From assembly GCA_033032175.1 (NCBI GenBank), contig CM065309.1, positions 17,794,001-17,858,000 of the forward strand: a DNA stretch of 64,000 bases, in the 5' to 3' direction. How positions within the stretch are numbered: the first letter of the stretch is position 1; every line of letters begins with the position of its first letter. The position numbers and the translations under genes were made by a program. The stretch comes from Saturnia japonica. Its lineage: Eukaryota; Arthropoda; Insecta; Lepidoptera; Saturniidae. The notes beneath the pieces were generated by a model. That model saw nothing but the letters and a program-made list of their open reading frames with translations. It was not told the origin of the DNA and searched no databases. Below, in pieces: positions 24,450-35,990 of the stretch.

Positions 24450-26320
24450 ATTTTGTAGTGTCCGAAATATATAGCACGTGTCGGATAGTCATTATACATT
24501 ATAGAAACCTTATGTTCCCTTTGTGTTCCTGTTCCTTTACATTCGCTGACCTATCGGTAACCTCTTTAGACACTCAGAAGGTGGCCGAATACTGGTCAAA
24601 CACAATTTAAAACAATCATCGACAAGAACAGGAAGAATGTAAAAATATGGGTAAAATTGTAACACGAGTATCTCAAATGATCCCTCCAACATACAAACTA
24701 CGTCAGTAAGAACCTCAAAAAAAAATCTTTTGTAAATTACAATTACTATGCGTAAAACTTCTATTCCTTTGTTCTAAGTTATTTTCTTAGAAACTGATTT
24801 CTTTATGCAAATACAATATAATATGTACCGTAAAGTAATAAACATAATTATAAAAGCTTTGAAATTATTCGTGTCCTTTAAATTTCCCCGTTGGCGACTA
24901 TCACAAAATTACCGTTTTGTGATATTTGTGAAGTTTAAAAAGAAAACCAGTATTTGAGAAATAAAAAGTACTGTTCTTGAAATCGGATCGTATTCAGAAT
25001 TTAAAATGGGATCTTATCATGGTTGTATGCATAATTTAATATTTAAATTTATTTTTTGTATGTTTTAAATATAACTACGCCCTTTGGAAAGGCTAATTGA
25101 CTAACGTGTGAAGTTTGTCACATGCACGTTAGTCAGTGTTTCTAGCATCGATATAAAAATATTTTTTTAAATAAAATAATAATTTGAATATTCAATGGCA
25201 AAATGCGAATAATGTTTTTCCACACATATCTTTCGCGGGACGGTTGGCCACCCTGTTTGTAGCAGTCTTCATCAGTATTGACTTTACAAAACGACTGATA
25301 GAGAATAGGATATCCATCAGTTACTGGTGGAGTGTTCCAAGAACAGGACTGAAATGAAGTCGCTGATGTAGATGAGAATATAGCATGAATTTAAACTGTC
25401 AAAATATAAGTATGTATTTGTAAAATCACTTTGGAAGAACTATGAAGGGTAGATGTAATCTGAACCATCTTATATGGGGGGCAAGTGTCCAGCTATAAGC
25501 AGCAATATTACAGTTCAAAAACCTACCCAAATGGTGTTGGTGTAGTAAGAGGGAATGATACTTTTTCATGATTTTATAGCTATATTTGTTCTAAATCATA
25601 AAAAAATTATTGAACAATTATGGAAAAAGTTTAAGGAGTGAAAAGTTGTCCAAGTGGCGAAAATTAAAAAATAATAGGTAACTTTAAATGCATTTTTTAA
25701 ATTTACGCACTTAATAACGTGATGCCACCCTAAATTAACGCCTTTCGACGGACACTTGACCTTGTTCAGATTATGATTATATTACCTAGTGTCTGTCACT
25801 CACCTCATTTGATCGCAAAAAGAATAGGTGATAATGGAGTTGATATATTCGCTACAAGAAAAAAAAAGCATAAGATCCCGCTCATATAAGTTTAATACAA
25901 TAAATGAAATATTACATTTCAGATATTCCGTAATTACATTTCGCTTTTTTACGAACGGTTAACGTTATTGTCTTGTCGTTGCGACATTAATGAACACATA
26001 AGTAATTAAAGAAGATTTATTACGCTTTGATGTCGGTAATAAAAGCTTCATTAACAATTAACTTGTTACAGGGATCACTTCGTTGAGAGGCCACTTACCC
26101 AAAAATTGAAATATTAATAGATAAAGGGCAGAGACATTTAAAATTTTCTACCTACTGCGTAAAGTGCAGAGATAAATAGTATGCAATGTATGTTTCTCCC
26201 AATTACCAATTGATATTTCAAGTAACTGACTGACTGACTGATTTTTGTAAATTCATTCCCAAAGGCTGGTTAAATAAAGATGATGTTGCCGGCGAAAAGT
26301 TTATTCGGGCAGACGATTAG
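24450..26320. other. AT-rich, nothing recognised
   Basis: Unique sequence. CTAACGTG is inverted as CACGTTAG near 25101-25133, a small hairpin of no clear meaning. Confidence 0.45.
26225..26242. repeat. (ACTG)n microsatellite
   Basis: Four units of ACTG/GACT in otherwise unique sequence. Confidence 0.7.
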
Positions 26321-26738
26321 TGTTTATTTATTTATTTTTTACGGAAAAATACAGAATATAATGCTAAAAATAATCATAAATAACAAACTCTTAAACCAAT
26401 AAAGTTTCTTCATATATAATGTATAACAACACAACGCGACGCACATCGTATTAGATTATTAAGTAATAACAATAATTTATTTATTAAATATAAATGTAGT
26501 ATAACTATGAAAAAAGGACAAAAGAAGAGAAATGTAAAGTCATAATAAATATCTATTGATTGTTAAGTTAAACTATTAATGACATCACAATTTGGCAATG
26601 ACTATTTTTTTATAAGAATTAAAAGAATTATTGAATGTATCAATGTAATTGAAATGGAAATTATTCAAATTACATGTTCTTTAAAGGAAAGTGTTAGCAA
26701 CAATATTGTTTTCTGGCATTAGAACCAAGAAGATAAGG

Positions 26739-27245
26739 TTAGTCAATTAAATTATTAACTAATTTCAATAGAAACATCTGATCTCCTTCCATTTTACGTT
26801 TAAGTAGGGAGGGTAATTTAGGATGTAAGGGCTGATTATTAAACTTATAATTTAAATGTTTAATAAATTTACATTGTTTTCTTTCAATCATTTCAATATA
26901 CTTATTACATTGCGGGTTCCACACTGTGGACCCATACTCCAGTACGGAACGAACTAAACTGTTAAAAAGAAGAACAATCGTTGATGAACATTTAAAAAAA
27001 TTTCCTGTTCTTAAAATAAAGCCAAACATTTTGTAGGTGTTGGCAGTCATTAAGGTAATATGATTATTAAATGATAACTTGGAATCAAGGTGTACCTGTT
27101 CTTAAAATAAAGCCAAGCATTTTGTAGATGTTGGCAGTCATTAAGGTAATATGATTATTAAATGATAACTTGGAGTCAAGGTATACAACCAGATCTTTCA
27201 CCTCAGTTGTACGAATTAGTAATTCTCCATCAAGTTACTAAATAT
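26739..27245 (-). pseudogene. LINE reverse transcriptase fragment with internal tandem duplication
   Basis: The minus strand reads LLDGELLIRTTEVKDLVVYL, LDSKLSFNNHI, YKMLGFILRTG, then after a duplicated block SLVRSVLEYGSTVWNP and IERKQCKFIKHLNYK. This is the thumb and C-terminal part of a CR1/jockey-like reverse transcriptase. A 91-bp tandem duplication (27004-27094, 27095-27185) breaks the frame. The AT-rich 26320-26738 downstream, ending in a T-rich run at 26324-26340, may be the 3' tail. Confidence 0.85.
27004..27185. repeat. Tandem duplication, two 91-bp units
   Basis: Units at 27004-27094 and 27095-27185 start CCTGTTCTTAAAATAAAGCC and match at 87 of 91 positions. All four differences are A/G transitions. 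The unit length is not a multiple of three and disrupts the LINE reading frame. Confidence 0.95.
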
Positions 27246-27251
27246 AATTTA

Positions 27252-27545
27252 TTAGTTAATCTCCGAAGAGATAGTGGTAATTTTTGTAAGTTTATGTTTA
27301 TGTGGAGGATAATTACTGCAAATAATAGTCAGGTTTGAAAAATTCTTGGTGCTTTTTATAACCTATTTATCGTGGAAGGTTGTGGCTATATAACTTTACT
27401 CTATGACTCTAAGAAGTGGAGCAGTAACCATGAACGTAAAGCAATCTGGCAAGTACAGTGAGAACTACGATAGGGCTACCTAGCCACACGAGTTGTGTGG
27501 CGCGTGAAGAGTTGATCGAATAAATTTAAAACGGACGAAATCGTG
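27252..27545 (+). mobile_element. Family E, internal part
   Basis: It contains GTTAATCTCCGAAGAG, TTTGAAAAATTCTTGG, CCTATTTATCGTGGAAGG and GGAGCAGTAACCATGAACG in family order, and breaks off before any CTAG end. It follows the LINE fragment ending at 27245. Confidence 0.6.
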
Positions 27546-27594
27546 AGGCACTGTCAATGATTTATTAATTAAATACTAACATTTTTATTGATCA

Positions 27595-28127
27595 CTAACT
27601 GTGCCCGCGGCTGCGTTCGCGTACTACCCCGTTTATTTTAAAGATAAAAATGCTTATTGTGGGTGATCCTTAGAAGATAGACATATGCTCTTGCCGACTT
27701 TTTTGTAGGTTTTTTAATGTCTACAATTATGTAGTAGGTACATTAATTTGATATATCTCTTACGTTTTGCTCAGCGTAAACCATTACCCATTAGCTTAAT
27801 TGATTTGATAATGACCCGTTTTTTTTATTATTCGCGTGGAATTTTAACTCTTTTTCTGAAATCAAAGTAGCCTAAGTTACTCTTTATAACAACAGCTATC
27901 TGACAATGAAAGTCCCGTCAAAATCGGTCCGACCGTTTCGGAGATTATCCGAAAAAAAAACACACAGATCGGTATATGTATCTGTTGCGGACAGAATAGT
28001 ATCTATAGACAAAGAAAAAATTAATTAGTGTTTTGTTATAAGTGCCGTTTAAACTTCATATGCATTTAGTAAAAAGCTATTATTTTGACATTACAAACAG
28101 GCACTTCAATTTTATTAATTGTATAGA
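27595..28127 (-). mobile_element. Helitron-like family A, copy 5
   Basis: It runs from CTAA (mutated CTAG, 27595-27598) to the GTATAGA end at 28121-28127. About 60 bp of extra sequence, including GGTATATGTATCTGTTGCGG, lies after the CGGAGATTATCC segment. Confidence 0.8.
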
Positions 28128-29439
28128 TGTGTGTAATCAAATACAATAGGTATTTGTTGTCTAGCAAAATTCTGCAGTAATGGAAAAGTTATTGTATTTT
28201 TTATTCATACAAACACAAATTAACGTATTCATATACGAGTATCTTATCAGTTACCGTGCCGTAAGGATGATTATCAGATCACACGACCGGTTGAAGTGTT
28301 TATCGAAGTATAATAACACAATGTCGATAAGCGTATATGATAACGCTATCGATAAATTTTCGCGAAAAAACTTTTCTGGAATAATGACATCACATTCACT
28401 TTAGGTAATTCAGGAAATGATTTATTAGATAATTATTTCCTCAGTAGTTATAATAAGTGTAGCTTTGTTTATGACGAATGCAATTCTTAGATTACGTACG
28501 GTAAATAAAAATGTTTCTTTTGTAATTAGTTGACTATAAAGGTGATCAACGTGAGTCTACATTTTTTACTTGGAATATTCTTGTTGGTGATTTTTCAGCT
28601 TGATCATGTTTGTCACATTGAGAAAAGTATAGCGAGCTGATTAAATATACACTATGCGGGCTCACATTTTAGATAAATAGCAATAATTAGCAAAATATTA
28701 TGTTTACTTATTATAATATGTACCTATGTATATTAAACACAATTTCAAGCAAAACGTTGATAACATTTTTTTCAAACTACCAATTAATATAGTGATGTCC
28801 TTTTCTTGATCCATATATCATATTTAAATTTTCAAATATTAATAAATCTGTTGTTGTAATCTGTATTTTTTTTTTCAAATTTTCTGTTAGACGTCTATTA
28901 TAAAGGACAGTGATCACGATTATAACAAAAACAAAATTTAGTCTGTTTGTATGTCCAGATCCAAATCAAAAACGCGGGACCGATTTTTATAAAATTTTCA
29001 CTCGGGAAGCTATGCCCACGGTTTAACAATAATATTGAAATAGATTTTCGGCTTTTTATTGATTTTGTTTTCATAGAAGTATAGAGCGGTGTAAAAATTA
29101 ACCAAAATGCAGCATGCATCGTATCTACTTCTAAACTTGGTAACACAATCATTATAATAATCATAACCATAAACCAATGACGTTTTATAAATAGACGCGT
29201 TATACTCTCACTAAAAGCAATTTTAAAATGTTACAAATTTTGTTATCAGCGTGTTGAAACAAAAGAGATAGGAAATTAAGGCGTAAGGTGGGAAACTCTG
29301 TTGTGAAAAGAGGATAAAAGTTTCTTCTCGCTCATGCCGGTATCAAATCGAAAGTGAACTGAGGGCAAATACCCACCATTCACGATGGCATGTACATAAA
29401 GAGTGTCAATGCCGTATCTACTCATAAAATATCAATATC
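28128..29439. other. AT-rich, nothing firm
   Basis: Contains short chance frames. A TTTGTATGTCCAGATCC and ACCGATTTTTATAAAATTTT stretch at 28945-29005 hints at an old Helitron-like piece. Confidence 0.35.
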
Positions 29440-29595
29440 TGGGCGACCGAGCCGTGCTCGGTGTCTTATAAACAAAAAAAGAAAACACCTATCTAAGTAA
29501 ACTTGGAATGTAAAACATTATCCAAATGCAAAGTTTCATCGAAATCGTTGGAGCCGTTTTCGAGAAACCAATTACACACATATATATACAGTAAA
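29440..29595. repeat. Interspersed repeat with CGACCGAGCCGTGCTCGG head
   Basis: The head forms a short hairpin (CCGAGC/GCTCGG). The segment TTTCATCGAAATCGTTGG and AGCCGTTTTCGAGAAACC follow, both familiar from arthropod dispersed repeats. Only one copy lies here. Confidence 0.5.
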
Positions 29596-30301
29596 TACAA
29601 TAATTGCTCACTTAATATAATAAGATTACCATAAATTAAACTTTGTAAAATAAGCAATCGAAATAATATGAGAACATAATTTTATTTATACCTTTTGATA
29701 AAAGTATAACATAAAATTTATATTTAACAATAAAAAATATTCCAATCATTTGAACAGCAAACAAAGAAGGGTTGACCGACTTATTTATTACTCACCGTTT
29801 TGGTATTAAAAATAACAAAAGCCGCAAATAATTGTGTGATAGCCTCATCTAGTTGTGCAGTGGATGTGACGGCAACCACAACTGTATCTTAATTATGATT
29901 TTTAAACGCTCATTAAACTTACCGTTTTCATTACGATCGAGAAATTGCATAAAATAAAATAAATTCCTATTAATAACTTCGCATGTCTACCCTGATGAGG
30001 CCCCGCCAAATGCGCTAGTGTTTGCCAATATGTTCGATACAAGTTGAAGCAATAGGGCAAAGTTTAACTTTATAACATTGTCTTTATTATGAAGTAACTT
30101 TTGTTCGTAAGGATTAATATGCCATACCTAAAAATAATGCTCATAAATCACTTTTTAATTTTCATCAAATGTTTGTCACACAATACCTTATTATGGCTTA
30201 TATATAAGAAATAGGCATATGCTACCCCGGACTTTTTTTTAGATTTACTAAAGAACAATATTTTTATAGAACATTGTATAAACTTTTGATTATCCTTTAC
30301 G

Positions 30302-30512
30302 CTAGCGCACGCGGATGAAGCAGTTTGGGAGCACTTTCTCTTCCGACTAGTAAGTCAAAAATCAATATTTCAGGCTAGCTGAGAGTTTTATCCTAATGTT
30401 ATATAGCATACTATTTCTCGTGAATCCGGTTATCATATACAAACAGAATATATAAATCCGACTGGTAGTTCCACAGATTAGCGTATTAAAACAAACAAAC
30501 AAAAAAACTTCC
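30302..30512 (-). mobile_element. Family E, shortened copy
   Basis: On the minus strand GTTTGTTTGTTTTAATACGC and GCTAATCTGTGGAACTACC open the match, and GCTTCATCCGCGTGCGCTAGC closes it. Most of the middle is deleted. It abuts a family C element at about 30513. Confidence 0.6.
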
Positions 30513-30728
30513 ACTTTATTATATTATAATATTAATAAAGTACATATATGTAATCTACTTCACTTGTAAACAATAACCGAACTTAATCACATAAAATGCC
30601 ACCAAAATTACATAATGTAGGACACATAATAACATAAGTTAAAAGAATTAAAACCACAACATGACAGTTCAAGATCTCGCAAAAAAAAAAACCGCATTAT
30701 GTTTTATTGCCGCCATATTGTAATGGCA
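30513..30728 (-). repeat. Family C repeat, 5' part
   Basis: The reversed segments CACATAAAATGCCACC, ATTACATAATGTAGG and AACATGACAGTTCAAGATC correspond to the first part of the family. It carries an A-rich junction at 30680-30690. Confidence 0.6.
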
Positions 30729-31344
30729 GTTGGCGCCAAAAGTTTTTGTTTATTTATTTATATTTATTCCCATTTCGGAGTTGAGCTACTTTGGGGTAAT
30801 GAGTAATGCGCCGAAGGAATTCAAATCCATGGGACTGCTACATCGAGCTTTGAGATGTCGAAGTGGAAACGTTTTTTATTTCCTTTATTTTAATGTAGGT
30901 ACTTATTGTATTTTTGTTATTTGAATCACCCTTGTCGCATTCTATTGTTTTATCATTTATTTATCCCCGATCGTTTATCTTTGTTTGTCTAACCTACCTC
31001 ACAAAAATCCAATGAAAAGGTAACACAGAACATAACCACCTACACAACTAATCTCAAATACAGTTTTATTAAAAATAGATTGTTATTAGGACATGTTTAT
31101 AATAAAATCGTTAATTTTATATGTCTGTACATCGACTAGGTATATTCAAAAAAGAAATAATAAGTGATAAAATACAAATTAAAAAAATCTTAAGTTTTTA
31201 TTACATTTTTTAGAGCACGTATCACTTGAAAATAACTGAGTAAAATATATTTTAATGTAATGTATTTTTATTTCATTTATTGTAAATTTCTCTGAACATC
31301 GCTTCTTTTAAACCCAACTAGTTCAATGTAATCATAAAAACAAG

Positions 31345-31640
31345 CATTATGTAAATAATAAATTTAAAAACATGAAAGTGGCGCAATCAGGTAATATACG
31401 TCCGTATCCATCGTCCATACAATAGAAGTACATGTCGGAGCGGACGCAGGAATGCATCAGCGCATGCGCGGAGTCCATAATGAAAATGAGTGCGGTACCC
31501 GTCACGGCAGGCAGGCCGGTAACCGTTAACCATAAACAAATCCGTCCATTCATTAAATCCGATCTAAAATATACTTTGATACAACGTAACAAGAAAGAAC
31601 GAGACCGAAGAAGCAACACAATAATGCTTTATGCGGTAAG
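31345..31640. other. GC-rich island open on both strands; possible exon or promoter
   Basis: The plus strand has ATG at 31432 and an open frame of about 69 codons ending beside GCG|GTAAGT (31637). The minus strand is open for about 90 codons in one frame. The palindrome GCGCATGCGC (31460-31469) equals the core NRF1-type site. No product is recognised. Confidence 0.3.
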
Positions 31641-31721
31641 TTAATCACACCATATAAGGATTTATCAGTTGACTGAACGATTTTATGTAATTTTCTCCAG
31701 ACATTTTTTTAAATGCATCTT

Positions 31722-31933
31722 ACTTATTAATGTTATAAATGTATAAGTGTAGAAGATTGTTATTCAATCACGCAAAAACGGCACAATGGATTTGGATTAA
31801 ATTTAGCACACAGATAGTTTATAACCTGGATTAACACATAGGATACTTTATATCAAGGTAAATTACATGTTTTTCATTTCTCTCTGGACCCAATTTTTAA
31901 GTCCACGCAGACGAAGTCAGGGGGAGAAGCTAG
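31722..31933 (+). mobile_element. Helitron-like family H, short copy
   Basis: It contains the segments CACGCAAAAACGGCACAATGG and GCACACAGATAGTTTATAACC, and ends GGGGGAGAAGCTAG|T at 31930-31933. No coding region is present. Confidence 0.65.
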
Positions 31934-32783
31934 TAAGCAATAAAAGTGATTCTTATTTTACTACTGATGCATACTTTGTTCTGTTAAGAAATCCTAAACA
32001 ATGTCGCAAAAGTAAATAATTCTTACACTATAGTGTTTGTCCCACGGAGTAATTTGACAATCTACTAATATCAATAATGTCAAACTTGAAATAATGTTGC
32101 CACATCCATTTTTGTAGTGTGTAGTGTTTTTTACGTTCCAATTATTTGAATTGTAAGATTTTAAATACTCAATTGAGGGTCTTTACTTTTATTTATCAAT
32201 TGAAATATTTTGTATTATTCAATTTACTATTTATTATCATTATTTTATTCAAGAAACTATAAAACTGAACAATAGGAATAATATTTCGTACGGCTTTACG
32301 CTTTGTTCGGAATGATGGACATCACTATTTTAAAAACCCAATTAACTATAAACACATGAAATGTCATTTTACTCCGTGAGAATGGAAAACGCACTTTCAA
32401 ATCATAAAATATTCCTGAATGTTATTTTGAAATAGTTTTTGCTTAAGCAGGTAAATTTACCGTTATATGCAAGGAGTTTGGCATCCGTTCTCTTTTCCCT
32501 TGACACTGGACAGTGGCCACTTTCGATAGAATTCCGTTGGGGATTTTGGTTGGCTGTGTTCTGTTTTGCTTACCTGAGACGCTCAGAGTAATTAGACACG
32601 GTATGCAATTTTTGAAGGTATAGTTGTTTTGGCGCGTTTAGTAGACGGTAAAGCATCATGTGACGGAAGTGTGACATAATGAAGTTCGCAGGAAATGAAG
32701 TAAATTAATTTTATTGACTTTTATTTTTTTACGTGTCTTCACAGTGTATATCCAGCAATCAAGTGGAGTGGTATGGGTCACGA
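31934..32783. other. No gene recognised
   Basis: Unique sequence, AT-rich at first, then near 50% GC at 32460-32700. Nothing recognisable on either strand. Confidence 0.45.
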
Positions 32784-33283
32784 TCATGTTACGTGGCCTA
32801 CAGAATGCCCGCGTGGCTCCCCCGCTCTCGGCTATTTTAAAGACAAAAATGCTTATTGTGGGTGTTCCTTAGAAGATAGATGTATACTCACCCGAACTTT
32901 TTTTGTAGGTATTTTTAATGCCTATAATTATGTACTACATTAATTTGCTTTAGCTCTTATGGTTTACTCAGAATAAGCCATTAAAGCGCCCGAATTGATT
33001 CACCATGACCAGTTTTTTTTACTTGAGCAGAACCATAATTCTTTTTCTAAAATAAAAGCAGCCTAAGTTACTCCCTATCACATAAGCTATCTATCTGTGA
33101 AAGTCCCGTCAAAATCGGTCCAACCGTTTGGGAGATTACCTAGAACAAACAGACAGACAGACAGACAAAGTTTGTAAAAATGGGCTTTTATTATAAGTAT
33201 CGTATATACTTTCATATGCATTTAGTAAAAAACTGTTATTTTGTCATTACAAACAGACACTTCAATTTTATTAATTGTATAGA
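32784..33283 (-). mobile_element. Helitron-like family A, copy 6 (CTAG end lost)
   Basis: The match begins at ACGTGGCCTACAGAATGCCC and continues to the intact GTATAGA end at 33283. It has an expanded (GACA)n run, four to five units, at about 33151-33166. Confidence 0.8.
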
Positions 33284-34036
33284 TATAAACATCTTCACAA
33301 TGACTTTCTTTTGGTTTGTCGTGTTTCGGGATTACCAGGTGTATTTTTTTTTAATATTCACTAAGATGTTTTATATCTGCCGGGCGTCCCGTGACGGCCA
33401 ACTTTTTGTATGTTAAAATAATATAAATAAAATGGATTTTAATATGTCAGTAACTTGATTTACTAGTCTTTACATTATTATCATTGATGACTAATCATTA
33501 TATTTTTGGCATGCAGGATAAAAATTATGGTATTTGTTTTCTTACGCCAAAGGAGTATAACTTTTTAAATGTGTATATAAATACAAACAATTTTTTATAT
33601 ATTATAAAATAATAATTCATTTTAAGTTTTTTTTTTCTAGCAAAAAGGTTTAATTAAACAAATTATAAATCTCAAATCTGCAAGTATTTTTAAAAAAATT
33701 CTTTAAATCGTAGTGACAAGACCTAAAATACTTTAGTCGTCCCAGATAACGTTCAGATCTAAAAGATGGAGAGCTTTTTGTTCGATTCGTTGCAATTTCT
33801 GTTTTTGCTTAGAAATATGCGTCGAAGAAACCAAGAAAGGTTTTACTTGCGCACTTGATATATGCGAAGGATACCGACCACAAAACAACTTTAACCACTC
33901 ACGTAAAGTATGTTCAAATTAAAAATAAACTATTTATTGTTGTAATCAGTTTAATTGCGGGTTCCTATAAAACATCAGTCTTTGCAATTTTTACTTCACC
34001 GTTTTAAAACTCAACATTTAGTTAACTACTGTGTTA
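33284..34036. other. AT-rich, nothing recognised
   Basis: An AGGAGTATAACTTTTT motif at 33550 is reminiscent of the 23-24 kb inverted motifs, but too short to assign. Confidence 0.4.
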
Positions 34037-34320
34037 TCTATATAAATAAATAAAATTGAAGTGTATGTTTGTAATGTCAAAATAACACAGCTCTTTACTT
34101 TTCAATTTTTGTCTTTATATTTGATACGATTAATCTCCGGAACGGATGGACCAATTTTGACAGGACTTTCGCTGGCAGATAGCTGATATTATAAGGATTC
34201 ACTTAGGAACTTAGGAGTAAGTTACTTTTATTTTAGTGTAAATGATATATTAAATTAATGTAGTATATAGTAGATCTTAAAGTATATTATGTCTATCTTC
34301 TAGGGATCACTCACAACAAG
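34037..34320 (+). mobile_element. Helitron-like family A, copy 7 (truncated)
   Basis: The 5' end is complete (A|TCTATATAAATAAATAAAATTG at 34037). Similarity ends in the segment matching TCTTCTAAGGATCACCCACAA, so the hairpin and CTAG are gone. A family C element starts a few tens of bases downstream. Confidence 0.75.
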
Positions 34321-34354
34321 TCTTTGACATAATTGTTATTGGAAGTGAGTCTAA

Positions 34355-34900
34355 TAGGGGAGTTTTTGGCGGGATTTTGATTTGTCATGTGGTGTTTTTT
34401 TATTATTCATGGACATATGTTATTTGGCTCTAAATTATATAATTTCGATGGTGTATTACATGATGTAGTTAGGTTATTTATTGTGCATAAATGAAGTGGA
34501 TTATAAATAATAACGAAGTTAGCTCGAATTGTAGGAGTAGGGAATCAGTCAGATCGCGACTTATTTGTATGCGCATCGACCGCCCGAGCCAAGGTCCAAC
34601 CACTTTGGCACTCTCGTACGAGTCGTCCAAAACTTTCGCGGTTGAGTGCCTCGTGCGCTCGCCCCCAAGTTCGGTGAAGTTGTAAAAGCCGCAGCGGCTT
34701 CAGGGCCTCTAAGGCTAACAGTATAGTCAGTTCTAAAAAAATAAAATAATAATAACTAGAAACACGCATTTCAAGTTGTCCCAAAAACTCCCTGGACAGT
34801 TTTAACAAGCAAACACCATCGTGTTAGAGCTATGTTACAAGATTATAAGAATAATTAGAAAAATATTTTATTCACGTGACGTTGGCAGAATTGTAAACTA
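34355..34900 (+). repeat. Family C repeat, interrupted by family D
   Basis: The family runs from TTTTTGGCGGGATTTTG to TGAAGTGGATTATAAATAATAAC, is broken by a family D element (about 34510-34745), and continues at ACTAGAAACACGCATTTC through CTCCCTGGACAGTTTTAAC and CACGTGACGTTGGCAG. Confidence 0.75.
34510..34745 (+). mobile_element. Family D, poly(A)-tailed SINE-like element
   Basis: It shares GTCAGATCGCGACTT, CACTTTGGCA, ACTTTCGCGG, GAGTGCCT and GCGCTCGCCCCCAAG, in that order, with the reverse complement of 59178-59412, then ends in an A-rich tail (CTAAAAAAATAAAATAATAA). It is inserted in a family C copy. It is GC-rich and non-coding. I see no convincing pol III boxes, so a truncated LINE tail is an alternative. 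Confidence 0.65.
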
Positions 34901-35172
34901 ACACAGTTGCTATTAGTAGCTTTAGTAGACTTTTTAGTCGGCTTTTAGTATGTAGTTTGGGCCCGGCTGAAAACCAGCGCTATAGCATTTTTGCTATAGC
35001 ATATGCTGAGCTGAGGTCCCTTTTGATCTTAAGTACGGCTTTTGTATGTATAAATGTATAAATTTTAATTAGTAATATTTTTATTATAATCTCTTTGTTG
35101 CGGACAGCGAGCGGGGCGAGCGAATAACGATAGTCTAATAGTATAAAATGAACAAGTAAATGAAATAATGCG

Positions 35173-35690
35173 TGTTAGGAATAAGGTTTATAAATACGTG
35201 TTAGGAATAGATATAATAATATGAACTGAATATGTGTATTTTAAAACGATTAGAATAAGAATATAGCTAGTTGTAAGTTTAAATGTATAAATTTCACTAG
35301 TTGTAAGGATGAACCATGCCAGACTCGGAACATCTGGCATGGTGACTCATGGTACTGCCGAGAGCGCGCATACAGGGCGTGCGCGCTCATTGGCTGAGCG
35401 ACGCCCCGCACGGAATCCATCGCACTACCGGTTGCGAGGCAAAGGGCGAGGTTAAATATAGCGGAGAGGGCGGCAGTACTGCGATCAGTTCGAGAAACAC
35501 CACAACACCAGCAACAGCAAGCAGCGAATCTACAAGCAAACTACAGTCAAGAACGTTATTAAGAAACCACATTGTTACTACGAACTACTGTAACTTTGTA
35601 AGAAACAAGAATAAAACAAGCGCTATTAATTTAGCAAACATTAAAATATTGTGGACGTCTTTTATTCACAATACTCTTGTTTAATGTGTT
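35173..35690 (+). mobile_element. Possible solo LTR
   Basis: The block holds a complete pol II start and stop kit: inverted CCAAT (35389-35393), TTAAATATA (35452-35460), an initiator TCAGTT with A at 35487, and AATAAA at 35610-35615 followed by a T/G-rich TTGTGGACGTCTTTTATT. It interrupts a LINE-tail-like repeat (family K). The left end may be TGTTAGGAATA, which occurs twice (35173 and 35199). I could not find a convincing target duplication or a second LTR, so the ends are provisional. Confidence 0.45.
35452..35492 (+). promoter_or_regulatory. TATA box and initiator pair
   Basis: TTAAATATA at 35452-35460 lies about 30 bp upstream of an arthropod initiator TCAGTT at 35485-35490, the textbook spacing. 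It is the best core promoter on sequence grounds in the window. Confidence 0.5.
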
Positions 35691-35734
35691 GTGTTAATTA
35701 TGTTCGTATTTTTATTGTGAAATAAATGTTCTTT

Positions 35735-35750
35735 CTTTCTTTCTTTCTAT
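35735..35750. repeat. (TTCT)n microsatellite
   Basis: Four to five TTCT units end family K and are likely its retrotransposition tail. Confidence 0.8.
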
Positions 35751-35867
35751 TAAACAAAAAGAAGACGAAGAGTTAATTATGACTGGAAATAACCTGATTC
35801 TAAAGCCTATCACAAACACAAGGTAATGTAGGTTACATTTTTATTAACGAGACAATTTTTAACAAAA

Positions 35868-35990
35868 AATAAAACTAACTTAATAATTTTGAAGACTTTT
35901 CTGGTGTATCTTCGAAGTCGAAAATCTACCTAAATCCTTAAAAAAAATATACAATCGAATTGACAATCTCCTCTTTTTTTAAGGCGTTTA
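35868..35990 (+). repeat. Family B repeat, internally deleted
   Basis: Start (AATAATTTTGAAGACTTTTC) and end (GACAATCTCCTCTTTTTTTAA) are present, but the central GGGACC...CCCCTTTCC part is missing. Confidence 0.55.

Larger units (their letters stand above)
34955..35755 (+). mobile_element. Family K, LINE-like 3' tail, interrupted
   Basis: The left part begins GGGCCCGGCTGAAAACCAGCG. The right part (35691-35755) reads TTCGTATTTTTATTGTGAAATAAATG and ends in (TTCT)n. Together they look like the 3' region of a LINE. The LTR-like block separates them. Confidence 0.5.

Noticed and set aside
33151..33170. (GACA)n as an independent microsatellite
   Set aside because: The same run recurs at the same place in every family A copy, so it is part of that element.
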